DNA of 64,000 nt from Aestuariispira ectoiniformans (GTDB lineage: Bacteria; Pseudomonadota; Alphaproteobacteria; UBA8366; Aestuariispiraceae), in NCBI RefSeq assembly GCF_025136295.1, contig NZ_CP062788.1:1395001-1459000 (forward strand). The letters are read 5' to 3'. Below the pieces are notes generated by a model. It made no database searches, was not told the DNA's origin, and worked only from the letters and a program-made list of their open reading frames with translations. Both the position numbers and the translations under genes were made by a program. Below, piece by piece: positions 35,136 through 43,441 of this stretch; the first letter of the stretch is position 1, and each line of letters starts with the position of its first letter.

Positions 35136-37640
35136 TCATGCTTTTACGATCCGGACCGCACATTTCTTGTAATCGGTCTGTTTCGAAATCGGGTCGGTCG
35201 CGTCAAAGGTCACCTTGTTGATAAGCTGGCTGGCGTCGAACCAGGGCACGAAAACCAGACCGCGTGGCGGCTTGTTACGGCCGCGTGTTTCCACACGGGT
35301 CAGGATGTGGCCCCGGCGCGATTCCACCTTCACCTCATCACCCCGGCGCAGGCCCATCTCCCGGGCGTCATCCGGATGCATGAAGCATTTGGCGTCCGGC
35401 ATGGCCTTGTAGAGTTCTGGCACGCGCTGTGTCATGGAGCCGGAATGCCAGTGTTCCAGAACACGTCCGGTTGCCAGCCAGAAGGGATAGCTATCATCCG
35501 GGGATTCTGCAGGCGGCTCATAGGGCAGGGCGAAGATACGCGCCTTGCCGTCCTTGTGTCCGTAGAACTGGATGCCGGTTCCCGGTTCGACAAAGGGGTC
35601 GCTGCCTTCGCGGAAGCGCCAGCGCGTTTCCTTGCCGTCCACCACCGGCCAACGCAGTCCGCGTTCTTCGTGGTAACGGTCGAAATCCGCCAGGTCGTGG
35701 CCATGACCACGGCCAAAGCTGGCATATTCCTCAAACAGGCCCTTCTGGATGTAAAAACCGAAATCGTCGGCCTCATGGTTGGCATAATCCATGTTGCGGT
35801 CGGCTAATGGATAGCGGTCGACATTTCCGTTTCGGTAGAGGACTTCGTAGAGGGTCTTGCCGCGATATTCCGGCGCTTTGGCCAACAATTCCTCCGGCCA
35901 GACCTCGTCTGTGGTGAAGCGTTTGGAGAACTCAACCAGTTGCCAAAGGTCGGATTTGGATTCGCCCGGCGCATCGACCATTTGATACCAGAACTGGGTC
36001 CGCCGTTCGGCATTGCCATAGGCACCTTCCTTTTCCACCCACATGGCGGTGGGCAGGATCAGGTCGGCGGCCTGGGCGGTGACCGTCGGATAGGCGTCGG
36101 AGACGACGATGAAGTTATCCGGGTTGCGATAACCGGGAAGGGTTTCTTCCATCATATTCGCCGCGGCCTGCATGTTATTGTTCACCTGCACCCAATAGGC
36201 GTTCAGCTTGCCGTCCTTGAGCATCCGGTTCTGAAGCACGGCGTGGTAGCCGGGTTTGGGCGGAATAGTTCCGTCCGGCAGGCGCCAGATTTTTTCCGCA
36301 ATGGCGCGGTGTTCCGGTTTGGCGACGACAAGGTCGGCGGGCAGGCGGTGGGAGAAGGTCCCGACCTCACGTGCAGTGCCGCAGGCGGACGGCTGGCCGG
36401 TGAGCGAGAAGGGGCTGTTGCCGGGTTCGGAGATTTTCCCCGTCAGCAGATGAACGTTATAGATCAGGTTGTTCGCCCAGACGCCGCGGGTGTGCTGGTT
36501 GAAGCCCATGGTCCAGAAGGACGTAACCTTGATGTTCGGATCGGCGTAGATTTCCGCCATTTCCAGCAGCCGCTCTTTCGGCACGCCGGACATTTCATGC
36601 GCCTTGTCGAGGGTGTATTCGGAGACGAATTCCGCATATTCCTCAAAAGTCATCGGCGAGGAACCGCCAGCCTTGTCCGCATTCTCGGCGGCTTGCTGTA
36701 ACGGATGCTCGGGTCGCAGGCCATAGCCGATATCGGTGTTGCCCCGACGGAAGGTCGTGTGTCTGTCGACAAAGTCCTTGTTCACCTTGCCGGTCTGGAT
36801 GATGTGATTGGCGATGAAGTTCAACAGGACCAGGTCGGTCTGGGGCTTGAACACCATCGGGATATCCGCCAGGTCAAAACAGCGATGCTCAAAGGTGGAA
36901 AGCACGCCGACCTTCACATGCGGGGCGCTGAGGCGGCGGTCGGTGACACGCGTCCAAAGGATCGGATGCATTTCCGCCATGTTGGAACCCCAGAGGAAGA
37001 AGGCGTCCGCGTTTTCGATATCGTCATAACAGCCCATCGGCTCGTCGATGCCGAAGGTCCGCATGAAGCCACCCACGGCAGATGCCATACAGTGCCGGGC
37101 GTTGGGGTCGATATTGTTGGAGCGGAAACCGGCCTTCATCAGTTTTGAGGCGGCATAGCCCTCCCAGACCGTCCATTGCCCTGACCCGAACATGCCGACG
37201 GCAGTGGGGCCTTTTTCCTTCAGGGTTTTCTTGAATTTCTCGGCCATGACGTCGAAGGCTTCGTCCCAGGAAACGGGTTCGAATTCACCATTCTTGTCAT
37301 ATTGGCCGTTCGTCTTACGCAGAAGAGGGGTCGTCAGGCGGTCTTTGCCATACAGGATTTTTGAAAGAAAATACCCTTTCACGCAGTTGAGGCCACGGTT
37401 GACCTCCGCCTTGACGTCACCATGGGTGGCGACCACACGGCCCTGTTTGGTCGCGACCATAACCGAACAACCCGTGCCACAGAAGCGGCAAGCCGCCTTG
37501 GACCATTTCAGGCCGGTCTTCTCGCGGTTTGTGACCAGGTTCTGCGCCTGGGCGGGAAGGGTTATGCCCGCAGCAGCGACCGCTACAGCAGCGGCCTGCG
37601 CCTTGAGCAGCGCGCGTCTGGAGGTAGCAAACTCTGTCAT
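35136..37640 (-). CDS. napA: Periplasmic nitrate reductase catalytic subunit
   Basis: The 834-residue protein has a twin-arginine signal ([10 protein letters not shown]). The 4Fe-4S site opens CRFCGTGC and continues to a downstream cysteine in GLNCVKGY. The molybdenum-ligand cysteine sits in [13 protein letters not shown] near 180. A C-terminal molybdopterin-dinucleotide domain includes [19 protein letters not shown]. It reduces nitrate to nitrite in the periplasm. Length and motifs are normal, and the gene overlaps napD by one base. Confidence 0.97.
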   Translation of the reverse strand: MTEFATSRRALLKAQAAAVAVAAAGITLPAQAQNLVTNREKTGLKWSKAACRFCGTGCSVMVATKQGRVVATHGDVKAEVNRGLNCVKGYFLSKILYGKDRLTTPLLRKTNGQYDKNGEFEPVSWDEAFDVMAEKFKKTLKEKGPTAVGMFGSGQWTVWEGYAASKLMKAGFRSNNIDPNARHCMASAVGGFMRTFGIDEPMGCYDDIENADAFFLWGSNMAEMHPILWTRVTDRRLSAPHVKVGVLSTFEHRCFDLADIPMVFKPQTDLVLLNFIANHIIQTGKVNKDFVDRHTTFRRGNTDIGYGLRPEHPLQQAAENADKAGGSSPMTFEEYAEFVSEYTLDKAHEMSGVPKERLLEMAEIYADPNIKVTSFWTMGFNQHTRGVWANNLIYNVHLLTGKISEPGNSPFSLTGQPSACGTAREVGTFSHRLPADLVVAKPEHRAIAEKIWRLPDGTIPPKPGYHAVLQNRMLKDGKLNAYWVQVNNNMQAAANMMEETLPGYRNPDNFIVVSDAYPTVTAQAADLILPTAMWVEKEGAYGNAERRTQFWYQMVDAPGESKSDLWQLVEFSKRFTTDEVWPEELLAKAPEYRGKTLYEVLYRNGNVDRYPLADRNMDYANHEADDFGFYIQKGLFEEYASFGRGHGHDLADFDRYHEERGLRWPVVDGKETRWRFREGSDPFVEPGTGIQFYGHKDGKARIFALPYEPPAESPDDSYPFWLATGRVLEHWHSGSMTQRVPELYKAMPDAKCFMHPDDAREMGLRRGDEVKVESRRGHILTRVETRGRNKPPRGLVFVPWFDASQLINKVTFDATDPISKQTDYKKCAVRIVKA

Positions 37641-37912
37641 CAGTGGCTCTCCTGCATTGGGGCGTCTTCTTCCTCGTCGATGGCATGGAAGACGAGGTCA
37701 CAGCTCAAGACGCCGTTGAACTGGGTACATGTCGTGCTGAAATCCGAAATATCGTTAGCGCGTTCGGCGCTGAGCACGACAACGATTTTGCCGCTTGGGT
37801 CGGTTGCGTGAATGTCGAGGTTCTCGAAATCGGCGAGGGCGGCTTCGACAGTGGCGAGACAGTCCGGCTGACAGCGGACCACCAGGCTTGCGATATGACA
37901 GGGGGCATTCAT
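37640..37912 (-). CDS. napD: NapA signal-peptide-binding chaperone
   Basis: The 90-residue protein of the NapD ferredoxin-like fold opens with [14 protein letters not shown], then [18 protein letters not shown]. It binds the NapA twin-arginine signal during cofactor loading. The ATG at 37912 overlaps the napF stop by four bases. The longer open frame upstream lies inside napF and is not used. Confidence 0.92.
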   Translation of the reverse strand: MNAPCHIASLVVRCQPDCLATVEAALADFENLDIHATDPSGKIVVVLSAERANDISDFSTTCTQFNGVLSCDLVFHAIDEEEDAPMQESH

Positions 37913-38430
37913 GCGGTTTCCTCCATGGGCGCTCTGGCGCTGATGGCGTTGGCGGGGCACAGGGAAAGGCATGCGCCGCAGCCGTTGCATTTTTCCTGAT
38001 CAATGTCGGGTTGGGCTGGTCCGCCCAGACGGGGGCGGAAGGCAATCGCGGACTGTTCGCATGCGTCGCGGCAAGCCTCGCAGTGAATGCCAGCATGGGG
38101 CAGGCAGTTGTCTTTGTTGACGGTCAGGGTCAGATTCCAGGGTGGTTCCTGACGGCGATTGAAAACCGGTTCGGGGCATACATCCGCGCAGGCCCCACAG
38201 AAGGTGCATTCGCCTTGCCCGCGCATGAAGTCGATGGTTGGAAAGCCACCGTCGCCGCGGACGAGTATGTCTTGCGGGCAGGCGTCAAGACAGGCGTCGC
38301 ACCGGCTGCATCGGTCGATGAGGGTTTCATTATCCGTCCAAGGCGGCCTCAGCGCAGGCGCAGGCCTGTGCCATGATCCGCGCAGCAGGGCGCGGCGCCC
38401 CGGGTCCGGTTTGTCGGCGGCGGCTGGCAT
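37909..38430 (-). CDS. napF: Ferredoxin-type protein for nitrate reductase maturation
   Basis: The 173-residue protein carries four iron-sulfur cysteine clusters: CSRCDACLDACP, CTFCGACADVCP, CEACRDACE, CNGCGACLSLCP. NapF is cytoplasmic and helps assemble the NapA iron-sulfur centre. The ATG at 38430 has aaagga upstream. An in-frame extension further 5' overlaps napE and is rejected. Confidence 0.93.
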   Translation of the reverse strand: MPAAADKPDPGRRALLRGSWHRPAPALRPPWTDNETLIDRCSRCDACLDACPQDILVRGDGGFPTIDFMRGQGECTFCGACADVCPEPVFNRRQEPPWNLTLTVNKDNCLPHAGIHCEACRDACEQSAIAFRPRLGGPAQPDIDQEKCNGCGACLSLCPANAISARAPMEETA

Positions 38431-38452
38431 CGCATTGATTCCTTTTGGTTGA

Positions 38453-38620
38453 CTAAACCGGGCCCGGAGGGCCGAAAACCATCTGCGATAACCACACCAC
38501 CAGGCCATAGGCGCCGACAAAGGCAACCGCAAAACCCGGTATCAGAATAAATGTTGTAAACAGAAAAGTGCGGAATTCCGCCTTTTTCGAACTTGTGTCG
38601 ACTGCTTGTTGTGCCGCCAT
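38453..38620 (-). CDS. napE: Small membrane protein NapE
   Basis: The 55-residue protein reads MAAQQAVDTS at the start. A single hydrophobic helix (about residues 19-48, including FTTFILIPGFAVAFVG) follows, then the tail FGPPGPV. Length, single span and position as first gene of napEFDABC match NapE. The ATG has aaggacag upstream. Function in the family is uncertain. Confidence 0.88.
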   Translation of the reverse strand: MAAQQAVDTSSKKAEFRTFLFTTFILIPGFAVAFVGAYGLVVWLSQMVFGPPGPV

Positions 38621-38721
38621 CGTCTGCTGTCCTTGAGCTACGTGTTGGCTATTTATAGGTCGCTCACATCGCGATCCCTGATCCTCGCTTAGATGACTAA
38701 TTGTTCCTGATGCGCGTCGAT

Positions 38722-38735
38722 ATGATTTCGATCAA
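38722..38735 (-). promoter_or_regulatory. FNR/Crp-family box upstream of napE
   Basis: ATGATTTCGATCAA matches 9 of the 10 defined positions of the anaerobox TTGAT-N4-ATCAA. It lies about 108 bases before the napE start, in the 186-base gap between nap and the TetR gene. It suggests activation under low oxygen or by an NNR/DNR-type regulator. I could not place a convincing -10 element. Confidence 0.6.
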
Positions 38736-38806
38736 TTATGCGCGTTTTATGTCATCACGGTCGAGAAATGGTACGGTCATACAGCTTAGGGTGTCAAATC
38801 AATGTA

Positions 38807-39445
38807 CTACGGGTGGGGGATAAGCGTGGACAGGTCGACGGGCAGCAGCCGTTTGAACATGGCGATGCTGCGGTCTCCGCAGGCGCGATCCTGAATGACG
38901 GCGTGGCGGACAGCGCTTGCCAATTGTTCCATGACAAGGGCGGCGAGAATATCCCGGTCGCCCCGGTTCATAGTCGGCCATACCGGCTCCATTGCGTCAG
39001 TCAGGGTTTGCGCATGGGCCTTGCAGTCTTCGCTATCCAGGGTCTGCAAGGCCTTGTCACCCTGTGTTGCCCGCCAGATATCCCGCATGGCCGGTTCTGC
39101 CAGGAACATCTGGTAGTATCCATCCACCGTTCCCAAAAGCGCCTCGTGCAACTCTTCTTGCGTGCCAATACCCGCAAGGGCTGCTTTGACGCATTCCCGA
39201 CCCTGTTCGTTGTATCGTTCGGCCAGCGTGTAAACGATGGCCGCCTTGTCCGGGAAATACTGGTAGAGCGAGCCTATGGAAACCTCAGCCTGATCGGCAA
39301 TCTCGCTCATGTGAACCGCATCCAACCCCTTTTCGGTGATCAGCCTTGTTGCGACGTCAAGCATGCGTTCGAATCGTTCGCGGCTGCGTTTTTGCGTGGG
39401 AATCCGGCGGGGGGCAAGGGCTTTCGCGGCGGTGGTTTCGGGCAT
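38807..39445 (-). CDS. TetR-family transcriptional regulator
   Basis: The 212-residue protein has an N-terminal helix-turn-helix (about 20-68) with TRLITEKGLDAVHMSEIADQ, then VSIGSLYQYFPDKAAIVYTL, followed by a helical ligand domain. It is divergent from the small fragment and DUF1772 genes, with repeated palindromes between them, so it probably represses that unit and itself. The ligand is unknown. Confidence 0.92.
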   Translation of the reverse strand: MPETTAAKALAPRRIPTQKRSRERFERMLDVATRLITEKGLDAVHMSEIADQAEVSIGSLYQYFPDKAAIVYTLAERYNEQGRECVKAALAGIGTQEELHEALLGTVDGYYQMFLAEPAMRDIWRATQGDKALQTLDSEDCKAHAQTLTDAMEPVWPTMNRGDRDILAALVMEQLASAVRHAVIQDRACGDRSIAMFKRLLPVDLSTLIPHP

Positions 39446-39490
39446 GTCGGTTCACGATTGTCTATTTTCTGACTTGACTTGGAAAATATA

Positions 39491-39530
39491 TGAGGGATTA
39501 TCACATTTGTAAATATGAGTGATACTCACA
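39491..39530. promoter_or_regulatory. Paired operator-like repeats in the TetR divergent promoter
   Basis: The palindrome TGAGTGATACTCA (39516-39528) is preceded by a similar sequence, TGAGGGATTATCACA at 39491-39505, which matches TGAGTGATACTCACA at 12 of 15 positions. The spacing of about 25 bases and the position between divergent starts suggest a TetR operator pair. Confidence 0.6.
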
Positions 39531-39544
39531 TTTTGAGAAGAATA

Positions 39545-39661
39545 ATGGCTGACCCATTGTTTTTGGTTGCCGATGGCGTTCGGCGCGCCTTGGGTCGTGA
39601 GCCAAAGGACTTCCGCGACTATGTGCGTCAAACAGCGGCGACAGAAATCTGGAGCGTCTGA
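39545..39661 (+). pseudogene. 38-residue remnant resembling the C terminus of an NmrA-type NAD(P)-binding protein
   Basis: The frame encodes 38 residues (MADPLFLVADGVRRALGREP, then KDFRDYVRQTAATEIW). This resembles the tail of NmrA/azoreductase-like NAD(P)-binding proteins often found next to TetR and DUF1772 genes. The Rossmann domain is missing, so an internal deletion probably removed most of the gene. An agaagaa site and a TGATG overlap with the next start remain, so it may still be translated as a leader. The family assignment is from memory of the motif. Confidence 0.5.
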
Positions 39662-40143
39662 TGATTGAAACGGGACTGGCTAGTGCGATACTGGCGGCGG
39701 CCGTTGGGAGCAGCCTGATAGCAGGGGTGTTCTTCGCATTTTCCAGCTTTGTTATGGCGGGGCTGCGAAACGTGCCTGTGGCACAGGGCGTTGCCGCGAT
39801 GCAGGCAATCAATGTGACGGTGCTGCGGTCGACATTTCTGGCGGTGTTCATGGCAACGGCGGTGTTGTCTGCTCTCCTGATTGTCGTAGCCGTCCTTCGC
39901 TGGGGGCGACCGGGCTGCATGTATATCGTGGTCGGTGGATTATGTTATGTGATCGGGAGTTTTCTGGTCACAGCCGTCTTCAATGTGCCGCTTAACGACA
40001 AACTGGCTCTTGTTGGTGGCGATGCGCTGGAAATGGCGGAAGTCTGGGGTGTTTACCTGCGGGACTGGATGCTCTGGAACCATGTCAGGACGGTATTCTC
40101 GCTTCTGGCTGCCTTATTCTTCATACTGGCCCACGCTACGTAA
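39661..40143 (+). CDS. DUF1772 (anthrone-oxygenase-like) membrane protein
   Basis: The 160-residue protein has four membrane spans and the family segments SLIAGVFFAFSSFVM near 18-32, then FNVPLNDKL near 107. It starts at the ATG overlapping the stop of the preceding fragment. DUF1772 proteins are commonly TetR-controlled beside NAD(P)-binding proteins. The biochemical role is not established for bacterial members. Confidence 0.82.
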   Translation: MIETGLASAILAAAVGSSLIAGVFFAFSSFVMAGLRNVPVAQGVAAMQAINVTVLRSTFLAVFMATAVLSALLIVVAVLRWGRPGCMYIVVGGLCYVIGSFLVTAVFNVPLNDKLALVGGDALEMAEVWGVYLRDWMLWNHVRTVFSLLAALFFILAHAT

Positions 40144-40235
40144 GCCATTCGTGTGAAATACCCGCCCGAAATTCGGCGGCAGGGGTGACACGCCTATGAT
40201 ACAAAGCGGTCATCTACTGTGGTCAGGTGACAATA

Positions 40236-41294
40236 ATGCTGTTCGAAACGACAAATGATGACGATCTCTACGACGCGTTTATGGCGCGAGACCCGGCCTA
40301 TGACGGCTTTGCCTATGTCGGGGTGAAAAGCACGGGCATATTCTGCCGCCTGACCTGTCCGGCGCGAAAGCCGAAGCGGGAAAATGCGGTTTTCTTCGCG
40401 ACTGTCTCTGAATGCATGGAATCGGGGTTCCGGCCCTGCAAGCGCTGTAAGCCATTGGTCCGGGCGGGCGAGGCCGATCCGATGATCCGGGCTTTGACCG
40501 ATGCCCTGGAACGCGAACCGGAAAGGCGGTGGTGCGAAGAGGATATCGTCAGGATGGGTTTTGATCCGTCGACGGTCAGGCGCGGGTTCAAGCGCCATTT
40601 CGGTATTACCTTCCTGGAAATGGCGCGTCTGCGCCGGGTGGGGAAGGTCACGGATCAACTGGCATCAGGCGGTAGTGTGATTGATGCCCAACTGGACGCG
40701 GGATTTGATTCGGGAAGTGGCTTTCGGGCGGCCTTTAAGCGGTTGCTGGGCCAGCCGCCTGTCAATCTTCGCGGGGGCGAGTTGCTGACTGCTGATTGGA
40801 TTGATACGCCGGTCGGGGCAATGATCGCCGTGGCAGACAGACATGCGCTGCACCTGCTGGAATTTCATGATCGCAAGGCATTGCCCACTGAACTGAAGAA
40901 ACTTCAGATTGCAACGAAATCTGCAGTCGGTATTGGTCGCCAGCCGCCGATCGACCAGATCGAGGCGGAACTGAAGACCTATTTTTCAGGGGAAAGTGCC
41001 AATTTTCGAACACCTCTGGTGCTGCATGGCTCTTCCTTCACGCGGAATGTCTGGCAATCTTTACAGCGTATTCCGGCGGGTGAAACACAAAGCTACAGCC
41101 GGTTGGCGGCGGATATGGGACGACCGACGGCGGTGCGCGCCGTGGCCCGTGCCAATGGCGCAAACCAGATCGCCATTGTTATCCCCTGCCACCGGGTCTT
41201 GGGCGCGGATGGATCGCTGACCGGCTATGGCGGCGGGCTGTGGCGGAAACGGTGGTTGCTGGAACATGAACGCCGAATGGCATCTTTGAACTGA
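40236..41294 (+). CDS. ada: Bifunctional Ada DNA methyltransferase/activator
   Basis: The 352-residue protein begins with a zinc-binding phosphotriester methyl-acceptor domain (cysteines in GIFCRLTCPAR near 38-42 and RPCKRC near 70). An AraC-type helix-turn-helix spans about 90-180, and a C-terminal O6-alkylguanine acceptor domain carries the active-site motif IVIPCHRVLG near 318. It repairs alkylated DNA and activates the adaptive response when methylated. The ATG at 40236 has aggtga upstream. All acceptor cysteines are present. Confidence 0.94.
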   Translation: MLFETTNDDDLYDAFMARDPAYDGFAYVGVKSTGIFCRLTCPARKPKRENAVFFATVSECMESGFRPCKRCKPLVRAGEADPMIRALTDALEREPERRWCEEDIVRMGFDPSTVRRGFKRHFGITFLEMARLRRVGKVTDQLASGGSVIDAQLDAGFDSGSGFRAAFKRLLGQPPVNLRGGELLTADWIDTPVGAMIAVADRHALHLLEFHDRKALPTELKKLQIATKSAVGIGRQPPIDQIEAELKTYFSGESANFRTPLVLHGSSFTRNVWQSLQRIPAGETQSYSRLAADMGRPTAVRAVARANGANQIAIVIPCHRVLGADGSLTGYGGGLWRKRWLLEHERRMASLN

Positions 41295-41312
41295 TTTTTT
41301 CGGGGGAAGGCT

Positions 41313-42071
41313 ATGAACCAAAAAGAAAAAGCAGACCTGTTTCAGGCATTGCACGTGAAAGGCGACCCGGTCGTCCTCTATAATATCTGGGACGCTGGAA
41401 GCGCCAAGGCCGTTACAGAGGCCGGTGCGAAGGCCATCGCCACGGGCAGCATGTCCGTCGCCGCCGCACAGGGATATCCGGATGGCCAAGTCCTGCCGAT
41501 GGACCTGTTGCTTACAATTGTAGAACGGATCGTTGCAACAACGGACCTGCCGGTTACAGTTGATTTCGAGGGGGGATATGCGCGGGCCGCGGAAGAGGTG
41601 GCGGCGAATGTTTTGACAGTCCTGAAGGCCGGGGCGGTCGGGATCAACTTCGAAGATCAGATCGTCGGCGGCGACGGCATTTACTGCATCGAGGAGCAGG
41701 CCGCACGGATCAGGGCCATCCGCCATATGGCGGATGAAGCGGGGGTGCCATTCTATATCAATGCGCGCACTGATCTTTTCCTGAAGAACAGTGACGTAGA
41801 GACGCATGCCGGATTGATGGCGGAGACAAAAGAGCGTGCCAAGGCCTATGCAGAGGCCGGGGCCAGCGGTTTCTTCGCACCGATGTTGTCGAACGAAAAT
41901 CTTATCGCTGACCTTTGTGAGACAACAAAACTGCCTGTCAATATTATGCATATAGACGGGGCTCGCGGGTTGGCAGAACTGGGCGTGGCCCGCATCAGCT
42001 ATGGTCCGGGTCCCTATTTCCAGCAGATGACCAGACTGTCCAATGCGGCAAGGGATGTCTATCAGGCCTAA
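41313..42071 (+). CDS. PEP mutase/isocitrate lyase-superfamily protein
   Basis: The 252-residue TIM-barrel protein has VVLYNIWDAGSAKAV near the start, VTVDFEGGYA near 82, GINFEDQ near 108 and YINARTD near 147. The KKCGH motif of true isocitrate lyase is missing, which points to a C-C lyase or hydrolase of the oxaloacetate-decarboxylase/2-methylisocitrate-lyase-like subgroup. It follows ada by 18 bases and overlaps the stop of the convergent XRE gene by four bases. The substrate is unknown. Confidence 0.82.
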   Translation: MNQKEKADLFQALHVKGDPVVLYNIWDAGSAKAVTEAGAKAIATGSMSVAAAQGYPDGQVLPMDLLLTIVERIVATTDLPVTVDFEGGYARAAEEVAANVLTVLKAGAVGINFEDQIVGGDGIYCIEEQAARIRAIRHMADEAGVPFYINARTDLFLKNSDVETHAGLMAETKERAKAYAEAGASGFFAPMLSNENLIADLCETTKLPVNIMHIDGARGLAELGVARISYGPGPYFQQMTRLSNAARDVYQA

Positions 42072-42892
42072 TCGTTCGACTGCTCCAGTATATGGCGCAT
42101 TGTCGTGGCAGTGAAATTGTCCATCGGGTAGAAGGCTTCGATCGCAAGTTCCGACAGACTGACATCCAGCGCAGTACCGAAAACGGTCGTTGTGCTGATA
42201 AAGGTCAGGACATCGTCGGAATGTTTCAACTGCAGTGGAACAGCGATACTGCCATATGGTCGGGCGGTACCGGTCGTATAGGGGCTCGCGCCGATGGGAA
42301 CGGGCAGGGAGGTCAGTTCCTCCAAAAGTTCGACCAAGGCAGTGTCACCTGTGGTGTCGATCTGTTGTTTCAGGCGCTCAAAGATATGATGCCGCCACTC
42401 CCGGATATTGCTTATTCGTGGGGCCAGCCCATTAGGATGCAGGCTGAGCCTCAGGACATTGACCGGTGGTTCGAGCAAGAACGGATCGACATTGTCCAAA
42501 AGGGCGAAGATGGCGCGGTTGGCTGATATCAGGTGCCAATGCCTGTCGATGGCAAGGGCCGGATGCGGCTCATGACCTTTCAGTATCTGTTCCACGGTGT
42601 GGCGTGTGGCGTCCAGGGCCGGATGGTCCATCGCCCGTTCCTGATAGGCCGGTGCAAAGCCCGCCGCAACAAGAAGGGTATTCTGTTCTCTGAGTGGTAT
42701 GGAAAGCTGGTCCGCCAGGCGCAGGATCATGTCCCGGCTGGGTCGGGATCGTCCCGATTCCAAAAAGCTGAGGTGACGCTGGGAAATGTCGGCTTCTGAA
42801 GCAAGGTCAAGTTGGCTCAATCGGCGGCGTTTCCGCCATTCCTTCAATTGCGGACCAAAGCCAGGCCGGGTTTTTAAGACTGTGTTTTCCAT
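42068..42892 (-). CDS. XRE-family regulator with MmyB-like ligand domain
   Basis: In the 274-residue protein, residues 10-70 form a lambda-repressor-like helix-turn-helix (LKEWRKRRRLSQLDLASEAD, then ISQRHLSFLESGRSRPSRD). The rest is the MmyB ligand-binding domain of PAS-like fold (ALAIDRHWHLISANRAIFALL near 108). Related regulators bind fatty-acyl or similar ligands. It is divergent from the DUF1330 gene with a palindrome in between, so it is the probable regulator of that gene. Confidence 0.88.
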   Translation of the reverse strand: MENTVLKTRPGFGPQLKEWRKRRRLSQLDLASEADISQRHLSFLESGRSRPSRDMILRLADQLSIPLREQNTLLVAAGFAPAYQERAMDHPALDATRHTVEQILKGHEPHPALAIDRHWHLISANRAIFALLDNVDPFLLEPPVNVLRLSLHPNGLAPRISNIREWRHHIFERLKQQIDTTGDTALVELLEELTSLPVPIGASPYTTGTARPYGSIAVPLQLKHSDDVLTFISTTTVFGTALDVSLSELAIEAFYPMDNFTATTMRHILEQSND

Positions 42893-42926
42893 GGGTGGAC
42901 GGTATCAGGCGATTTTTCTTACGTCT

Positions 42927-42943
42927 ATTACCTGTGAGGTAAT
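42927..42943. promoter_or_regulatory. Palindromic operator candidate between the MmyB-type regulator and DUF1330 gene
   Basis: ATTACCTGTGAGGTAAT is a perfect 7+7 inverted repeat with a 3-base centre. It lies 35 bases from the regulator start and 78 bases from the divergent gene. It is a likely target of the helix-turn-helix protein. Confidence 0.65.
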
Positions 42944-43020
42944 CGATTAAAGAAACGAGTTGGACAAAACTCTGTTCATGACGCTTCCGATTGTGGGGGC
43001 TTTAATCGAAGGAGTTTGCT

Positions 43021-43347
43021 ATGAAAGCCTATGCCATTGCCGATTTGCATTCGGTCGATATGGGGCCGGAAATCGTGCAGTATCTTGAAAATATTGATGA
43101 AACCCTGGCCCCTTTTGAAGGGCGGTTTATCGTCCATGGTGGGGCCAAGTCTGTAGTGGAAGGCACATGGCCCGGTGACCTGATCATCGTTGAGTTTCCG
43201 AGCAAATCAGCCGCGCAGGCATGGTATGCTTCGCCAGCCTATCAACGGATTTTGGCGCTGCGGGCCAATAATTCCGACGGTGACGTTGCAATTGTAGAGG
43301 GCGTATCTCCGGGGCATCGGGCAACCGATATCCTCACTTCTTCTTGA
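43021..43347 (+). CDS. DUF1330 domain protein
   Basis: The 108-residue protein has a small dimeric alpha-beta barrel-type fold. Recognisable segments are RFIVHGG, DLIIVEFPSKSAAQAWYASPAYQ and ALRANNSDGDVAIVEG. The ATG has a gaaggag site. It probably belongs to the regulon of the divergent MmyB-type regulator. Enzymatic role unknown. Confidence 0.85.
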   Translation: MKAYAIADLHSVDMGPEIVQYLENIDETLAPFEGRFIVHGGAKSVVEGTWPGDLIIVEFPSKSAAQAWYASPAYQRILALRANNSDGDVAIVEGVSPGHRATDILTSS

Positions 43348-43441
43348 AAGGGCGAAGAGTGATTTCGGTCAATGTATTCGCCTGATTGTCTGGTAGGATA
43401 TTTGCAAACAGGTCAACACAATATCTGATTGCGAGGGGCTT

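Noticed and set aside
41313-42071. Isocitrate lyase
   Set aside because: The protein is too short and lacks the KKCGH catalytic motif.
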